49,926 nt of DNA, taken from Pseudomonadota bacterium. GTDB taxonomy: Bacteria; Pseudomonadota; Gammaproteobacteria; Xanthomonadales; Rhodanobacteraceae. Where the stretch lies: contig JAJYQO010000068.1 of NCBI GenBank assembly GCA_021794575.1, positions 1 to 49,926 of the forward strand, read 5' to 3'. Positions 8,641-17,879 of this stretch are shown here, one piece after another (position 1 is the first letter of the stretch; every line of letters starts with the position of its first letter). The position numbers were made by a program, and so were the translations under genes. The notes beneath the pieces were generated by a model. It was not told the DNA's origin. It saw only the letters and a program-made list of their open reading frames with translations, and searched no databases.

Positions 8641-9903
8641 TCAGAACGTGCCGGCCAGCTTGAAGATGGGCAGGTACAGGCCGATCACCATACCGCCGAC
8701 CAGGATGCCGATCACCACCATGATCAGCGGTTCCAGCAGCGTGCTCAGCGTGTCCACGGCGTTGTTGACCTCCTCCTCGTAGAATTCGGCGATCTTGAAC
8801 AGCATGGTGTCGAGGGCGCCGGATTCCTCGCCGATGGCGGTCATCTGCACCACCATGTTGGGGAACAGGTCGGTCTGGCGCATGGCCAGTTCCAGCTTGT
8901 GGCCCACCGCGATGTCGTCGCGCATCTTCTTGACCGCGTTGCCGTACACCACGCTGCCGGTGGCGCCGGCCACGGCGTCGAGGGCCTCCACCAGCGGCAC
9001 GCCGGCCTTGAAGGTCACGCCCAGCGTGCGCGCGAAGCGCGCGATGGCCGACTGGCGCAGGATATTGCCGATGATCGGGATCTTCAGCGAGATGCGGTCG
9101 AGGTACTGCGCAAACGCCGGCGAGCGCTTGTAAGACATCACCAGCGCCACCACCGCCGCCACCAGCACCAGCAGAATGAACAGACCGTTGCTGCGCACGA
9201 AGTCGGAGGCGTTGATGATCATCTGCGTGAACGCCGGCATGGCCGCGCCGGCGTCCTTGAACACCTGCGAGAACACCGGCACCACGAAAATCAGCAGCAC
9301 CAGGCTGACGATGACCGCCACTGACAGCACCATGGCCGGATAGAACATGGCCTTCTTGATCTTGGCCTTGATGGCCTCCATGCGTTCCTTGTAGGTGGCC
9401 ACCGTATCCAGCACGGTGTCGAGCACGCCGGCCGACTCGCCGGCCTTGACCAGATTGCGGTACAACTCGTCGAACTGCACCGGATGCCGTGCCAGCGCCT
9501 CGTTGAGCGAGTTGCCGCCTTCGATCGCCGTTTTCACGTCCAGCAGCATGTTCTTCATGCGCACGTTGCGCTGGCCGCCGGCGATGATGTCGAAGGCCTG
9601 CACCATCGGCACGCCGGATTTCATCATCGTGGCGATCTGGCGGCTGAAGATCGAGATGTCGCGCGGCTTGATGGAGCTGCCGGCGGCGCCGAACAGCGGC
9701 TTGGCCTTTTCCTTGACCGCTTGCGGGTTCATGCCCTGGCGGCGCAGCTCGGCCTTGACCAGGCTGGCGTTCTTGGCCTGCATCTCGCCGCGCATCTTCT
9801 GGCCGCGTTTGTCCAGCGCTTCCCAGGCGTAGGTGGTCAGTCGCGAGATTTCGGCGCGCGCGGCACCGAGTTCGGCTTTCTTGACGGTTGCGGCGGTGGC
9901 CAT
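8641..9903 (-). CDS. pilC: type IV pilus inner-membrane platform protein
   Basis: PilC is the polytopic platform protein that couples the PilB and PilT motors to pilin insertion and removal. The 420-residue product contains two T2SSF domains. The first is around FSRQIATMMKSGVPMVQAFD and the second around ARFARTLGVTFKAGVPLVEALD, each followed by hydrophobic segments. The C-terminal ILVGGMVIGLYLPIFKLAGTF ending is typical. The ATG is preceded by a good GAGGGG Shine-Dalgarno sequence that overlaps the end of pilB, and only ten bases separate the two genes. The pilin gene pilA, often next to pilC, is not in this window. Confidence 0.97.
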   Translation of the reverse strand: MATAATVKKAELGAARAEISRLTTYAWEALDKRGQKMRGEMQAKNASLVKAELRRQGMNPQAVKEKAKPLFGAAGSSIKPRDISIFSRQIATMMKSGVPMVQAFDIIAGGQRNVRMKNMLLDVKTAIEGGNSLNEALARHPVQFDELYRNLVKAGESAGVLDTVLDTVATYKERMEAIKAKIKKAMFYPAMVLSVAVIVSLVLLIFVVPVFSQVFKDAGAAMPAFTQMIINASDFVRSNGLFILLVLVAAVVALVMSYKRSPAFAQYLDRISLKIPIIGNILRQSAIARFARTLGVTFKAGVPLVEALDAVAGATGSVVYGNAVKKMRDDIAVGHKLELAMRQTDLFPNMVVQMTAIGEESGALDTMLFKIAEFYEEEVNNAVDTLSTLLEPLIMVVIGILVGGMVIGLYLPIFKLAGTF

Positions 9904-9913
9904 GTTCTACCCC

Positions 9914-11659
<1,746 letters not shown>

Positions 11660-11926
11660 AACAATCCGATCTAACTCCCCGTGGTTGCAGCGAATCTACC
11701 GCAAAACCCGAAGCGCCGGTGCGTTGCCGATCCCTGACTTTTTCCAATATCGCCGCGCAAGCATGATGCGCATCACTATTGGCGCAGACAACATCCGGGC
11801 GCCGCGCGCGATCCGGTGCTCTGCAGACGCCCGGCAAGCCGCCAGCACAGGCCGCGCGAGCATGGCCATCGGCGGGCCAATGCGGGCTTTCGCGTATCAT
11901 CGCCGCGCTTGCACACGGGGACGGCC
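11660..11926. other. divergent intergenic region between pilB and a glycosyltransferase operon
   Basis: This 267-base gap must hold promoters for pilB (leftward) and the glycan genes (rightward). The clearest element is TATCAT at 11895-11900 on the plus strand, in the context gcgTATCATcgccgc, a plausible -10 about 27 bases before the chosen TTG start. A GGGGA tract at 11917-11921 is a good Shine-Dalgarno sequence for that TTG. On the minus strand I see no convincing RpoN (-24/-12) site and only weak -10 candidates. No credible gene lies in the gap. Confidence 0.45.
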
Positions 11927-12775
11927 TTGATCAGCATCATCCTGCCCGCCAAGAACGAAGCCCCGGCACTGGCCGAACTGCTGCCGCGGCTACGCGCCGC
12001 ACAGCCCGCGGCCGAGATCCTGGTCATCGACGACGGCTCCACGGACGGCACCCGTACGCTGTGCGCGCAGCACGGCATCGCCTGCCTCGGCTCGCCCTAC
12101 TCGATGGGCAACGGCGCGGCCATCAAGCGCGGCGCGCGTGCGGCGAAGGGCGACGTGCTGGTGTTCATGGATGGCGACGGTCAACACGATCCGGCCGACA
12201 TCGCGCGCCTGCTGGCCAAATTCGACGAAGGCTACGACATGGTGGTCGGCGCCCGCGCCTGGGCCGGCCAGGCCGGCGTCGGCCGCGGGCTTGCCAACGG
12301 CCTGTACAACCGCATGGCCAGTTGGATGACCGGCCACACCGTGCAGGATCTCACCAGCGGTTTCCGCGCCGTGCGTGCGGAGAAGTTCCGCGAGTTCCTG
12401 CACCTGCTGCCCAATGGGTTTTCCTACCCCACCACCAGCACCATGGCGTTCTTCCGCAGCGCCTATCCGGTGGCCTACGTGCCCATCGAGGTTTCGCGGC
12501 GCATCGGCAAGAGCCACATCAAGCCACTGCGCGACGGCGTGCGCTTTCTGCTGATCATCTTCAAGATCGCCACGCTGTACTCGCCGCTGAAGCTGTTCTT
12601 TCCGGTCAGCGCGCTGTTTTTCGTGCTGGGCCTGATCAACTACCTGCACACCTACATCGATACCGGCCGCCTGACCAACATGAGCACGCTGCTGTGGAGC
12701 GCCGCGGTCATCGTGTTCCTGATCGGGTTGATCTCCGAGCAGATCACCAACCTGACCTACAAGCGGGATGCGTAG
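11927..12775 (+). CDS. family 2 glycosyltransferase, dolichyl-phosphate-mannose-synthase-like, with C-terminal membrane segments
   Basis: The 282-residue product starts with a family 2 fold: (M)ISIILPAKNEAPAL, then the nucleotide-sugar motif VIDDGSTDGT, then FMDGDGQHDPADI, which supplies the metal-binding DGD. Two C-terminal hydrophobic segments (LFFPVSALFFVLGLINYL and LLWSAAVIVFLIGLI) anchor it in the inner membrane. Such enzymes transfer a sugar to polyprenyl phosphate or start or extend lipid-linked glycans. The start is TTG 11927, because the conserved fold begins immediately there and a GGGGA tract precedes it. An upstream in-frame ATG would add an unconserved Arg-rich tail. It opens the glycan operon next to a flippase. 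Confidence 0.87.
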   Translation: MISIILPAKNEAPALAELLPRLRAAQPAAEILVIDDGSTDGTRTLCAQHGIACLGSPYSMGNGAAIKRGARAAKGDVLVFMDGDGQHDPADIARLLAKFDEGYDMVVGARAWAGQAGVGRGLANGLYNRMASWMTGHTVQDLTSGFRAVRAEKFREFLHLLPNGFSYPTTSTMAFFRSAYPVAYVPIEVSRRIGKSHIKPLRDGVRFLLIIFKIATLYSPLKLFFPVSALFFVLGLINYLHTYIDTGRLTNMSTLLWSAAVIVFLIGLISEQITNLTYKRDA

Positions 12776-12899
12776 GACAGCAATCAAGTCGCCGTACCGT
12801 GTCTTTCTCATGTGCTGCCCGACTCAGTGGGCGCCGGGACATGGTGTGTGATGTCTGATGTCTGATTTCTTCTTCAATTCCGCAGAGGCGACGGGCGCC

Positions 12900-12932
12900 T
12901 TGACTACGCTCACAACTCTGGAATACGCGCGA
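12900..12932 (+). promoter_or_regulatory. candidate promoter directly upstream of the flippase gene
   Basis: TTGACT at 12900-12905 is a near-consensus -35 element. Sixteen bases later comes AATACG, a weak -10 with GAATAC as the alternative register, and the ATG follows at 12932. A start about seven bases past the -10 would give an almost leaderless transcript. Just upstream, 12848-12865 holds a short direct repeat (TGATGTC twice) of unknown meaning. The support is motif spacing only. Confidence 0.35.
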
Positions 12933-14395
12933 TGAGCCGCAAGGTCGCCCGCAACGCCTTGTGGAACGTCGGCGGGCAGGTGGTGTCGCTGGGCGTGGGG
13001 TTGGTGGCGCTGCCGATCCTGCTGCACGCGCTGGGCGCTGCGCGATTGGGCGTGTTCACCTTGGCGCTGGGACTGATCGGGTTTTCCGGGCTGTTCGATC
13101 TCGGACTCAGCCGGGCACTCACGCAAACCGTGTCGAGCAGCTTGGGGCAGGGCCGCTCTCGCGGGCAGGTGGCGGCGCTGGTGTGGCGCGTCATCGGTCT
13201 GCTCGCTGCATTCGGCATGCTGTGGCTGGTCGCGCTATGGTGGGCTGCGCCGCTGCTGGTGGACCGTCTGTTTTCGCTCAGCGGCGAGATTGCGCGCGAA
13301 ACCATCTTCGGCCTGCGCGCGCTGGCACTGTCCATTCCGTTCGCGCTGGCCGCCACCGGGGCCATGGGCACGCTGGAAGGCTTGCAGCAATTCCGCCTGC
13401 TCAGCCTGTGGCGCATGCCGATGAGCGTGCTGCAGTTCGGCCTGCCGGTGGTCGTTTCACTGATCCACCCCGACATCGGCTGGGTGATCGCCGCGCTGGC
13501 CGTCACGCGCGTGGTGTGGATGCTGCTGTGGCTCACGCAACTGCACCGCCTGTTGCCGCGCGAGCCGGGCGCAACGTCCAGCCGCGCTGATCTGCGCCAT
13601 GCGTTGCACTTCGGCGGCTGGCTGTCGGTGAGCAACCTGATCGGCCCGCTGATGGTCTATGCCGACCGTTTTTATCTGGCCAGCCTGTTTCCGCCGGCGA
13701 TGGTGGCGTATTACACGGTGCCGTTCGATACCGCGTTTCGGGCCACGTCGCTGCCGCAAACCGCGATGAACGCGCTGTTCCCCGCGCTGGCTGAAAACCA
13801 AGCGCGTTCGGAAGTTTCGACACGGCTTTTGGCGTTGACGCACCGGGCGTTGATTGTTCTCGCTTTGCCTCCCATCGTGTTGACTGCGGTGTTCGCACAT
13901 TCTCTGCTCGCGCATTGGCTTGATACATCATTTGCAGTTTCCGCCACGCCGGTATTGCAACTTTTGATGATCGGCATATTTCTGAACAGTGCCGCTCGCG
14001 TGCCTTTTACCTTGTTGCAGGCACACGGTCGCGCAGACTTGACCGCCAAGTTGCACCTCATCGAGTTGCCGATATTTGCCGCGCTATTGGTTGCCGGCGT
14101 GCATACTTTCGGCATCACCGGCGCGGCATTGGCCTGGACGCTACGTGTGGCGCTGGATACCACCCTGTTGTATTTGGCCGCCTGGATGCTGCATCGCCCG
14201 CAACGCGGGGCGCTGGCTTCAGGCGCAGGCTTGTTGGGCATGGTGACGGCTGCGCTACTGGTGGCGGTTTATGTTTTGTCTGCGGGTGCGCAGTGGGCGT
14301 TCACCGGCGTCATCGTGTTGGTGTGCGCTATTTTTGCCCTGCGCCTGATTCATCGCGGGGGGATGGCACTCGCAAGGCAATCACACCATGAGTGA
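12932..14395 (+). CDS. oligosaccharide flippase / polysaccharide biosynthesis transporter (Wzx-like, MOP superfamily)
   Basis: The 487-residue protein is almost entirely hydrophobic, with about 12-14 predicted membrane segments. The N-terminal pattern (RKVARNALWNVGGQVVSLGVG, then PILLHALGAARLGVF and GLFDLGLSRALTQ) is characteristic of MOP-superfamily flippases. These move undecaprenyl-linked oligosaccharides across the inner membrane. It overlaps the following methyltransferase gene (ATGAGTGA junction). From about 13.8 kb the coding sequence becomes visibly less GC-rich than neighbouring housekeeping genes, as often seen in exchanged surface-glycan genes. The exact substrate cannot be told. 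Confidence 0.88.
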   Translation: MSRKVARNALWNVGGQVVSLGVGLVALPILLHALGAARLGVFTLALGLIGFSGLFDLGLSRALTQTVSSSLGQGRSRGQVAALVWRVIGLLAAFGMLWLVALWWAAPLLVDRLFSLSGEIARETIFGLRALALSIPFALAATGAMGTLEGLQQFRLLSLWRMPMSVLQFGLPVVVSLIHPDIGWVIAALAVTRVVWMLLWLTQLHRLLPREPGATSSRADLRHALHFGGWLSVSNLIGPLMVYADRFYLASLFPPAMVAYYTVPFDTAFRATSLPQTAMNALFPALAENQARSEVSTRLLALTHRALIVLALPPIVLTAVFAHSLLAHWLDTSFAVSATPVLQLLMIGIFLNSAARVPFTLLQAHGRADLTAKLHLIELPIFAALLVAGVHTFGITGAALAWTLRVALDTTLLYLAAWMLHRPQRGALASGAGLLGMVTAALLVAVYVLSAGAQWAFTGVIVLVCAIFALRLIHRGGMALARQSHHE

Positions 14396-15431
14396 AACAC
14401 CGCGCCCATGGCCGCAGGCTGACCTTGAATCCGTGCCGCATTGTCCGGTGTGCGGCAGTGCAGAGCGCGGTTTGCTTTACAGCGGGTTGACCGATCGCGT
14501 GTTTTGCGTAGCCGATGGCGCGTGGGACATGTACCGCTGCGCAGGCTGTTCGTCGGCATGGCTGGACCCAAGGCCCACGCCGGGCAGCGTTGGCCGCGCC
14601 TACGAGACCTACTACACGCATACTGCGGAAGACGATGCCTCGATGTTGCCCAAGAGCGTCGTGGTGCGCCAATTGCACGCCTGGCAGAACGATTACAAGA
14701 ATGCGCGTTACGGGTTGCAACGCAAACCCGCAGGTGTTGGGGGGCGTTGGCTGGTGCGGCTTGCACCCTCGCTGCGTGCAAAGGCTGATGCGCAATGCCG
14801 CCACATGCAGTGTCCCCCGATCGGTGGAGGGCGCTTGCTGGATGTCGGATTTGGCAGTGGCGCATTCCTCAAGGCTGCCGGTGAAATGGGGTGGAATGCG
14901 CATGGCATCGATTTCGACCCTAAGGCTGTCGAGGTGGCCCGTGCCAGAGGCCTGAGTGTGTCCTGTGCTTCGGTCGCTGAACTGGCTGTGCAGGAAAATC
15001 AGTACGACGTCATCACGATCAGCCATGTGATCGAGCATGTACATGAGCCGATAGCTCTGCTGCGGAATTTGTACCATCTACTCAAGCCGGGCGGACTACT
15101 CTGGCTGGATACGCCCAATCTATCCAGCTACGGCGCACGACGATTTGGCTCGGACTGGCGTGGTCTAGAACCTCCGCGCCATCTCGTGCTCTTCACGCCA
15201 CAGTCAATGATTGGTGCGCTAACAACAGTCGGGTTTCAGCAAATCTCGCAGCATTGGCACGGCATGACCTTGTTTTCGATCTACGCCGAAAGCACCGCGA
15301 TCGCGCACGGGAAATGCGCGCAGGATGTGATCGATCAGGTATTGCCCTCACCGGTGGCGGTCATCGACGAATTGCGCGAGATGCTGCAGCCCATGCGGCG
15401 CGAATTTCTCACCCTTTCGGCGCGCAAGTAA
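14388..15431 (+). CDS. class I SAM-dependent methyltransferase with N-terminal zinc-ribbon motif
   Basis: The 347-residue product begins with a CPVCGS ... CAGC four-cysteine motif (about residues 19-48), probably a structural zinc site. The methyltransferase fold has SAM motif I as LLDVGFGSGAFLKAA near residue 148, followed by GIDFDPKAVEVAR and VITISHVIEHVHEP. This architecture is common in O-antigen and capsule clusters, where such enzymes methylate sugars or unusual nucleotide sugars. It overlaps the flippase gene by eight bases, and six bases separate it from the next glycosyltransferase. Base composition is lower in GC than the flanks, suggesting transfer. The acceptor is unknown. Confidence 0.85.
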   Translation: MSETPRPWPQADLESVPHCPVCGSAERGLLYSGLTDRVFCVADGAWDMYRCAGCSSAWLDPRPTPGSVGRAYETYYTHTAEDDASMLPKSVVVRQLHAWQNDYKNARYGLQRKPAGVGGRWLVRLAPSLRAKADAQCRHMQCPPIGGGRLLDVGFGSGAFLKAAGEMGWNAHGIDFDPKAVEVARARGLSVSCASVAELAVQENQYDVITISHVIEHVHEPIALLRNLYHLLKPGGLLWLDTPNLSSYGARRFGSDWRGLEPPRHLVLFTPQSMIGALTTVGFQQISQHWHGMTLFSIYAESTAIAHGKCAQDVIDQVLPSPVAVIDELREMLQPMRREFLTLSARK

Positions 15432-15436
15432 ACGGC

Positions 15437-16372
15437 ATGCAGCCTCCGGTCGGCAGCAGAGTTTTCGCCGTGGTCGTGGCTTATCAGCCCGACACCGGGG
15501 TATTGCGCGCGTTGCTCGATGTACTGTTGGCGCAAACCGATGGCGTGCTCGTGGTGGACAACACGCCAGCGGACGACCGGCGCGTGGAGACACTGTGCGC
15601 CGCATTGCCGCATGACGCGCTGCGCTTGATCCGCCTCGGAGAAAACCTCGGCATCGCCCATGCATTGAACGTGGGCATCGGTGCCGCGCTCACTACAGGC
15701 GCCACCCATGTGTTGCTCAGTGATCAGGACAGCTTGCCCGCGCCGGGCATGGTGGCCGCGTTGCTGGCGGCAATGGACGATCTGCAGCACGCCGGGCAGC
15801 GTGTCGGCGCCGTCGGCCCTACCTATACTGACCGCCACACCGACATCACCTTTCCCTTCCAGACCGAGGTGCAGGGCAAGTTTTTCTACGGCCACCGGCG
15901 ACCCGATGCGACGCATCCCATCATCGAGGCGCTGACGTTGATCACATCCGGCACTCTGATTCCCGCGTCGGTGCTGCGCGAAGTCGGACCCATGCGCGAG
16001 GATTTTTTCATCGACCACGTGGACATCGAATGGAGTCACCGCGCCCGTGCCGCGGGTTTTTCACTGTTCGGCGTGGGCGCGGCGGCGATGTTTCACAGCA
16101 TGGGCGATCACATGCTCCGGTCCTGGCGACTTGGTTGGCGCAACGAAAGCGCCTATAGCCCGGTGCGCGTGTACTACCGCATCCGCAACTTCGTGGCCTT
16201 GTGTCGCATGCCCCGCATTCGCAGGCGCTGGAAGCTGCGCAGCGCTGTCTATTGGGTTTACTTCGTCTACGTCCAAACCGTGTTCGGCCAGCAGCGCCTG
16301 GCGGCCTTGCGCATGGCCGCGCGCGGCCTGCGGGATGGCCTGCGCGGGCGCATGGGGCCGTGGCAGGGGTGA
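15437..16372 (+). CDS. family 2 glycosyltransferase, rhamnosyltransferase-like
   Basis: The 311-residue product opens with VFAVVVAYQPDTGVLRALLD, then LVVDNTPADD, then LGENLGIAHALNVGI, then LLSDQDSLPAPGM. This series is characteristic of the RfbF-type rhamnosyltransferases. The later motif FFIDHVDIEWSHRARAAG supplies the conserved Asp and ED-type residues. I chose ATG 15437, directly before the fold, over an upstream start that would read through the methyltransferase gene. The family makes rhamnose-containing O-antigen. Rhamnose as the donor sugar is inferred from family resemblance only. Confidence 0.87.
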   Translation: MQPPVGSRVFAVVVAYQPDTGVLRALLDVLLAQTDGVLVVDNTPADDRRVETLCAALPHDALRLIRLGENLGIAHALNVGIGAALTTGATHVLLSDQDSLPAPGMVAALLAAMDDLQHAGQRVGAVGPTYTDRHTDITFPFQTEVQGKFFYGHRRPDATHPIIEALTLITSGTLIPASVLREVGPMREDFFIDHVDIEWSHRARAAGFSLFGVGAAAMFHSMGDHMLRSWRLGWRNESAYSPVRVYYRIRNFVALCRMPRIRRRWKLRSAVYWVYFVYVQTVFGQQRLAALRMAARGLRDGLRGRMGPWQG

Positions 16373-16414
16373 GGCCGGTTCGGCCTACAGCAACAACCGC
16401 TGTGGCCGCTCGGC

Positions 16415-16732
16415 CTAGGCCGCCTCGGCGTGAAGTTTGACCCCCAGCGCGCGTGCCACCTTGAGTACGGTCACGAAGCTCGGATTTCCGTCGGCGCTGA
16501 GTGCCCGATACAGACTTTCGCGACTGAGCCCGGCATCCTTGGCGACTTGGGTCATTCCTTTTGCACGCGCGATGTCGCCAAGGGCTCGGGCAATCCCGGC
16601 GGCATCATCAGGCGCCTCGTCCAGCCAGGCATCGAGATAGGCGGCCATTTCTTTGGCGGTGCGAAGTTGTTGCGCAACATCGTAGGGCATGGTTCTGGTT
16701 TTCATGGGCTTCTTCGTTACAGTCTTGGGCAT
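16415..16732 (-). CDS. addiction-module antidote protein (HI1420/HigA-like, HTH)
   Basis: The 105-residue protein matches the 'putative addiction module antidote' family: TMPYDVAQQLRTAKEMAAYL, then ALGDIARAKGMTQVAKDAGL, then SRESLYRALS, then NPSFVTVLKVARALG. The middle is a Cro/C1-type helix-turn-helix, so it probably both neutralises its toxin and represses the operon. The start ATG is preceded by GGAG lying inside the end of the toxin gene, only a few bases away, which is the usual coupled arrangement. The partner toxin gene just upstream is frameshifted, leaving this as an orphan or solitary antitoxin. It converges with the glycosyltransferase gene. Confidence 0.85.
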   Translation of the reverse strand: MPKTVTKKPMKTRTMPYDVAQQLRTAKEMAAYLDAWLDEAPDDAAGIARALGDIARAKGMTQVAKDAGLSRESLYRALSADGNPSFVTVLKVARALGVKLHAEAA

Positions 16733-16738
16733 GAAGTG

Positions 16739-17030
16739 CTACTCCTGAAAATTCCTGGCCAAATCGATCGCCATCTCGATGTCGCTCTGTTGCGTTGACT
16801 TGTCTCCGCCAGCAAGCAATAGCAGGAGTCGGGATCCTCGCTGTGTAGTACACGCGGTATCCAGGCCCAAAGTCGATTTTCAGTTCCGATACGCCGCCTG
16901 TCAGGGCACGATGTTGGCCTGGGTTTCCGTGGATCAAACGGTCCACACGAACCTGGATTCTGGCTCTGCCCGCGCGATCCTTGAGCGCATTGATCCATTC
17001 TCGGTAAGTTTCTGTCTCGTCGACGCGCAC
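16739..17030 (-). pseudogene. RelE/ParE-family (HigB-like) toxin gene, frameshifted
   Basis: From GTG 17030 the frame reads DETETYREWINALKDRAGRA, then HGNPGQHRALTGGVSELKIDFGPGYRVYY, the normal body of a HI1419-type toxin. After the second Tyr (16847-16845) it continues as an unrelated sequence into the antitoxin gene. In another frame the expected C-terminus is present: QRGSRLLLLLAGGDKSTQQS, then DIEMAIDLARNFQE and a TAG at 16741-16739, just before the antitoxin. The break lies in a short AC/CA run (about 16842-16847) and is best explained by loss of two bases. It could be a true inactivating mutation, a slippage-prone site or an assembly error. The start codon is uncertain. Confidence 0.8.
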
Positions 17031-17034
17031 GCGG

Positions 17035-17060
17035 CAAGCGTGGCCCGCAAGCCACGCTTG
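17035..17060. repeat. perfect 10-bp inverted repeat between vapC and the toxin pseudogene
   Basis: CAAGCGTGGC and GCCACGCTTG flank the six bases CCGCAA. The stem lies 25 bases after the vapC stop and just before the frameshifted toxin gene, on the minus strand. It could end vapBC transcription, although no T-run follows, or act as operator DNA for the downstream toxin-antitoxin unit. Confidence 0.5.
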
Positions 17061-17066
17061 TCAAGC

Positions 17067-17080
17067 GGCGTGATCACGCC
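17067..17080. promoter_or_regulatory. 14-bp perfect palindrome, candidate operator
   Basis: GGCGTGATCACGCC is its own reverse complement. It lies five bases from the end of vapC and upstream of the HI1420-type module. Palindromes in such positions are often bound by the antitoxin, but nothing here proves binding. Confidence 0.35.
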
Positions 17081-17084
17081 AGCG

Positions 17085-17522
17085 TCACGCCGCTGCAAGC
17101 CGGGTGAACTGGCTGCGCGGCAGCAGGCGCCTGAAATCGGCATCGAAGCTGACCAGATGTTCTCCTTGATGGATGACGGCAGCCGCCAGCCAGGCATCGG
17201 GCACGTCGTTGGCGCTGAGGGTCTTGTCAGCGCACAGTTTGCGCAGCGCCTGCCATTCCCCGCCCAAGGCGGGCTGCAATACCCCCGGCGCGGCGAGCAG
17301 AGCATCGATGAAGCGCAGGGCATCAAGCATCGGGGTCGGTTGCACGAACACTTTCGAATGCGTCACCAGCCGCAGGAAGCTTGCGATCACCATGGGTTGC
17401 AGCGTCAGCACGACCCCATGCGTGGCGTTGGCGACTGCCCGCTCGAGCCAGGACCGGGCCACGTCGTAATGCGGATGGTCGCTGCGCGAGGCGGCGACCA
17501 GCACGTTGACGTCAGGTGTCAC
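17085..17522 (-). CDS. vapC: PIN-domain ribonuclease toxin, VapC family
   Basis: The 145-residue protein starts with TPDVNVLVAASRSDHPHY, where Asp4 is the first metal-binding acid of the PIN fold. Further acids are in ANDVPDAWLAA and in SFDADFRRL near the C-terminus. The helix that usually carries a conserved Glu reads VIASFLRLVTH here, so one canonical acidic residue is not obvious; relatives of this subgroup often share that pattern. VapC toxins cut specific tRNAs or rRNA. The start is GTG 17522, overlapping the end of the antitoxin gene, which fits a coupled vapB-vapC operon. Confidence 0.87.
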   Translation of the reverse strand: MTPDVNVLVAASRSDHPHYDVARSWLERAVANATHGVVLTLQPMVIASFLRLVTHSKVFVQPTPMLDALRFIDALLAAPGVLQPALGGEWQALRKLCADKTLSANDVPDAWLAAAVIHQGEHLVSFDADFRRLLPRSQFTRLAAA

Positions 17523-17757
17523 GGTCCGCGGCTTCCAGCAGGGCCTTGTTGCTCAGTCCGTCGAGCCCCGGAGTCAACCCGCCTTTGCCGCGATAGACCG
17601 GGATACGGATGGCCTTGGCCTTGGTCGGAGCCCGATCCTCGCGCAAACGCAATTGCAGCCCCTCCTCGATCAAGCGCGTCAGACTGGTGCGCTGCTGCGC
17701 CGCTAGCGTCTTGGCCTGCGTCAGTAGGGCATCTTTCAAATTGAGCGTGGTTTTCAC
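17512..17757 (-). CDS. vapB: VapB-type antitoxin with N-terminal ribbon-helix-helix-like region
   Basis: The 81-residue product begins MKTTLNLKDALLTQAKTLAA, followed by RTSLTRLIEEGLQ, a ribbon-helix-helix pattern seen in antitoxins that bind DNA as dimers. The C-terminal half (IPVYRGKGGLTPGLDGLSN, then KALLEAAD) is the usual toxin-wrapping tail of this family. The start codon is GTG at 17757. Its stop overlaps the vapC start by 11 bases. A perfect palindrome lies 17 bases upstream, consistent with autoregulation. Confidence 0.84.
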   Translation of the reverse strand: MKTTLNLKDALLTQAKTLAAQQRTSLTRLIEEGLQLRLREDRAPTKAKAIRIPVYRGKGGLTPGLDGLSNKALLEAADRDT

Positions 17758-17773
17758 CGGTTTTCCGTATGCG

Positions 17774-17787
17774 TACAGATATCTGTA
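17774..17787. promoter_or_regulatory. putative vapBC operator palindrome overlapping the promoter
   Basis: TACAGATATCTGTA is a perfect 14-bp palindrome, strikingly AT-rich for this genome. On the minus strand a TAAAAT -10-like hexamer directly precedes it, so the transcription start would fall inside the palindrome. The vapB GTG lies 17 bases further on. Antitoxin-toxin complexes normally repress at such sites. The assignment is by position and symmetry. Confidence 0.6.
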
Positions 17788-17879
17788 TTTTATCGGCGGT
17801 GCCGCGCTGTTTCAATAACGACCGGGGCCGAATTCCGTTTGCCGGGTAGTAGGAGATGGGTACGGTGCTGTCCGCAGGC

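Noticed and set aside
16411-16422. 12-bp palindrome CGGCCTAGGCCG at the convergent glycosyltransferase-antitoxin junction
   Set aside because: It overlaps the antitoxin stop, has no T-run on either side, and is short for a GC-rich region, so I could not support a terminator.
16608-17030. 140-residue protein from the toxin start reading into the antitoxin gene
   Set aside because: Only the first 62 or so residues match the toxin family; the rest is an out-of-frame run-on caused by the frameshift.
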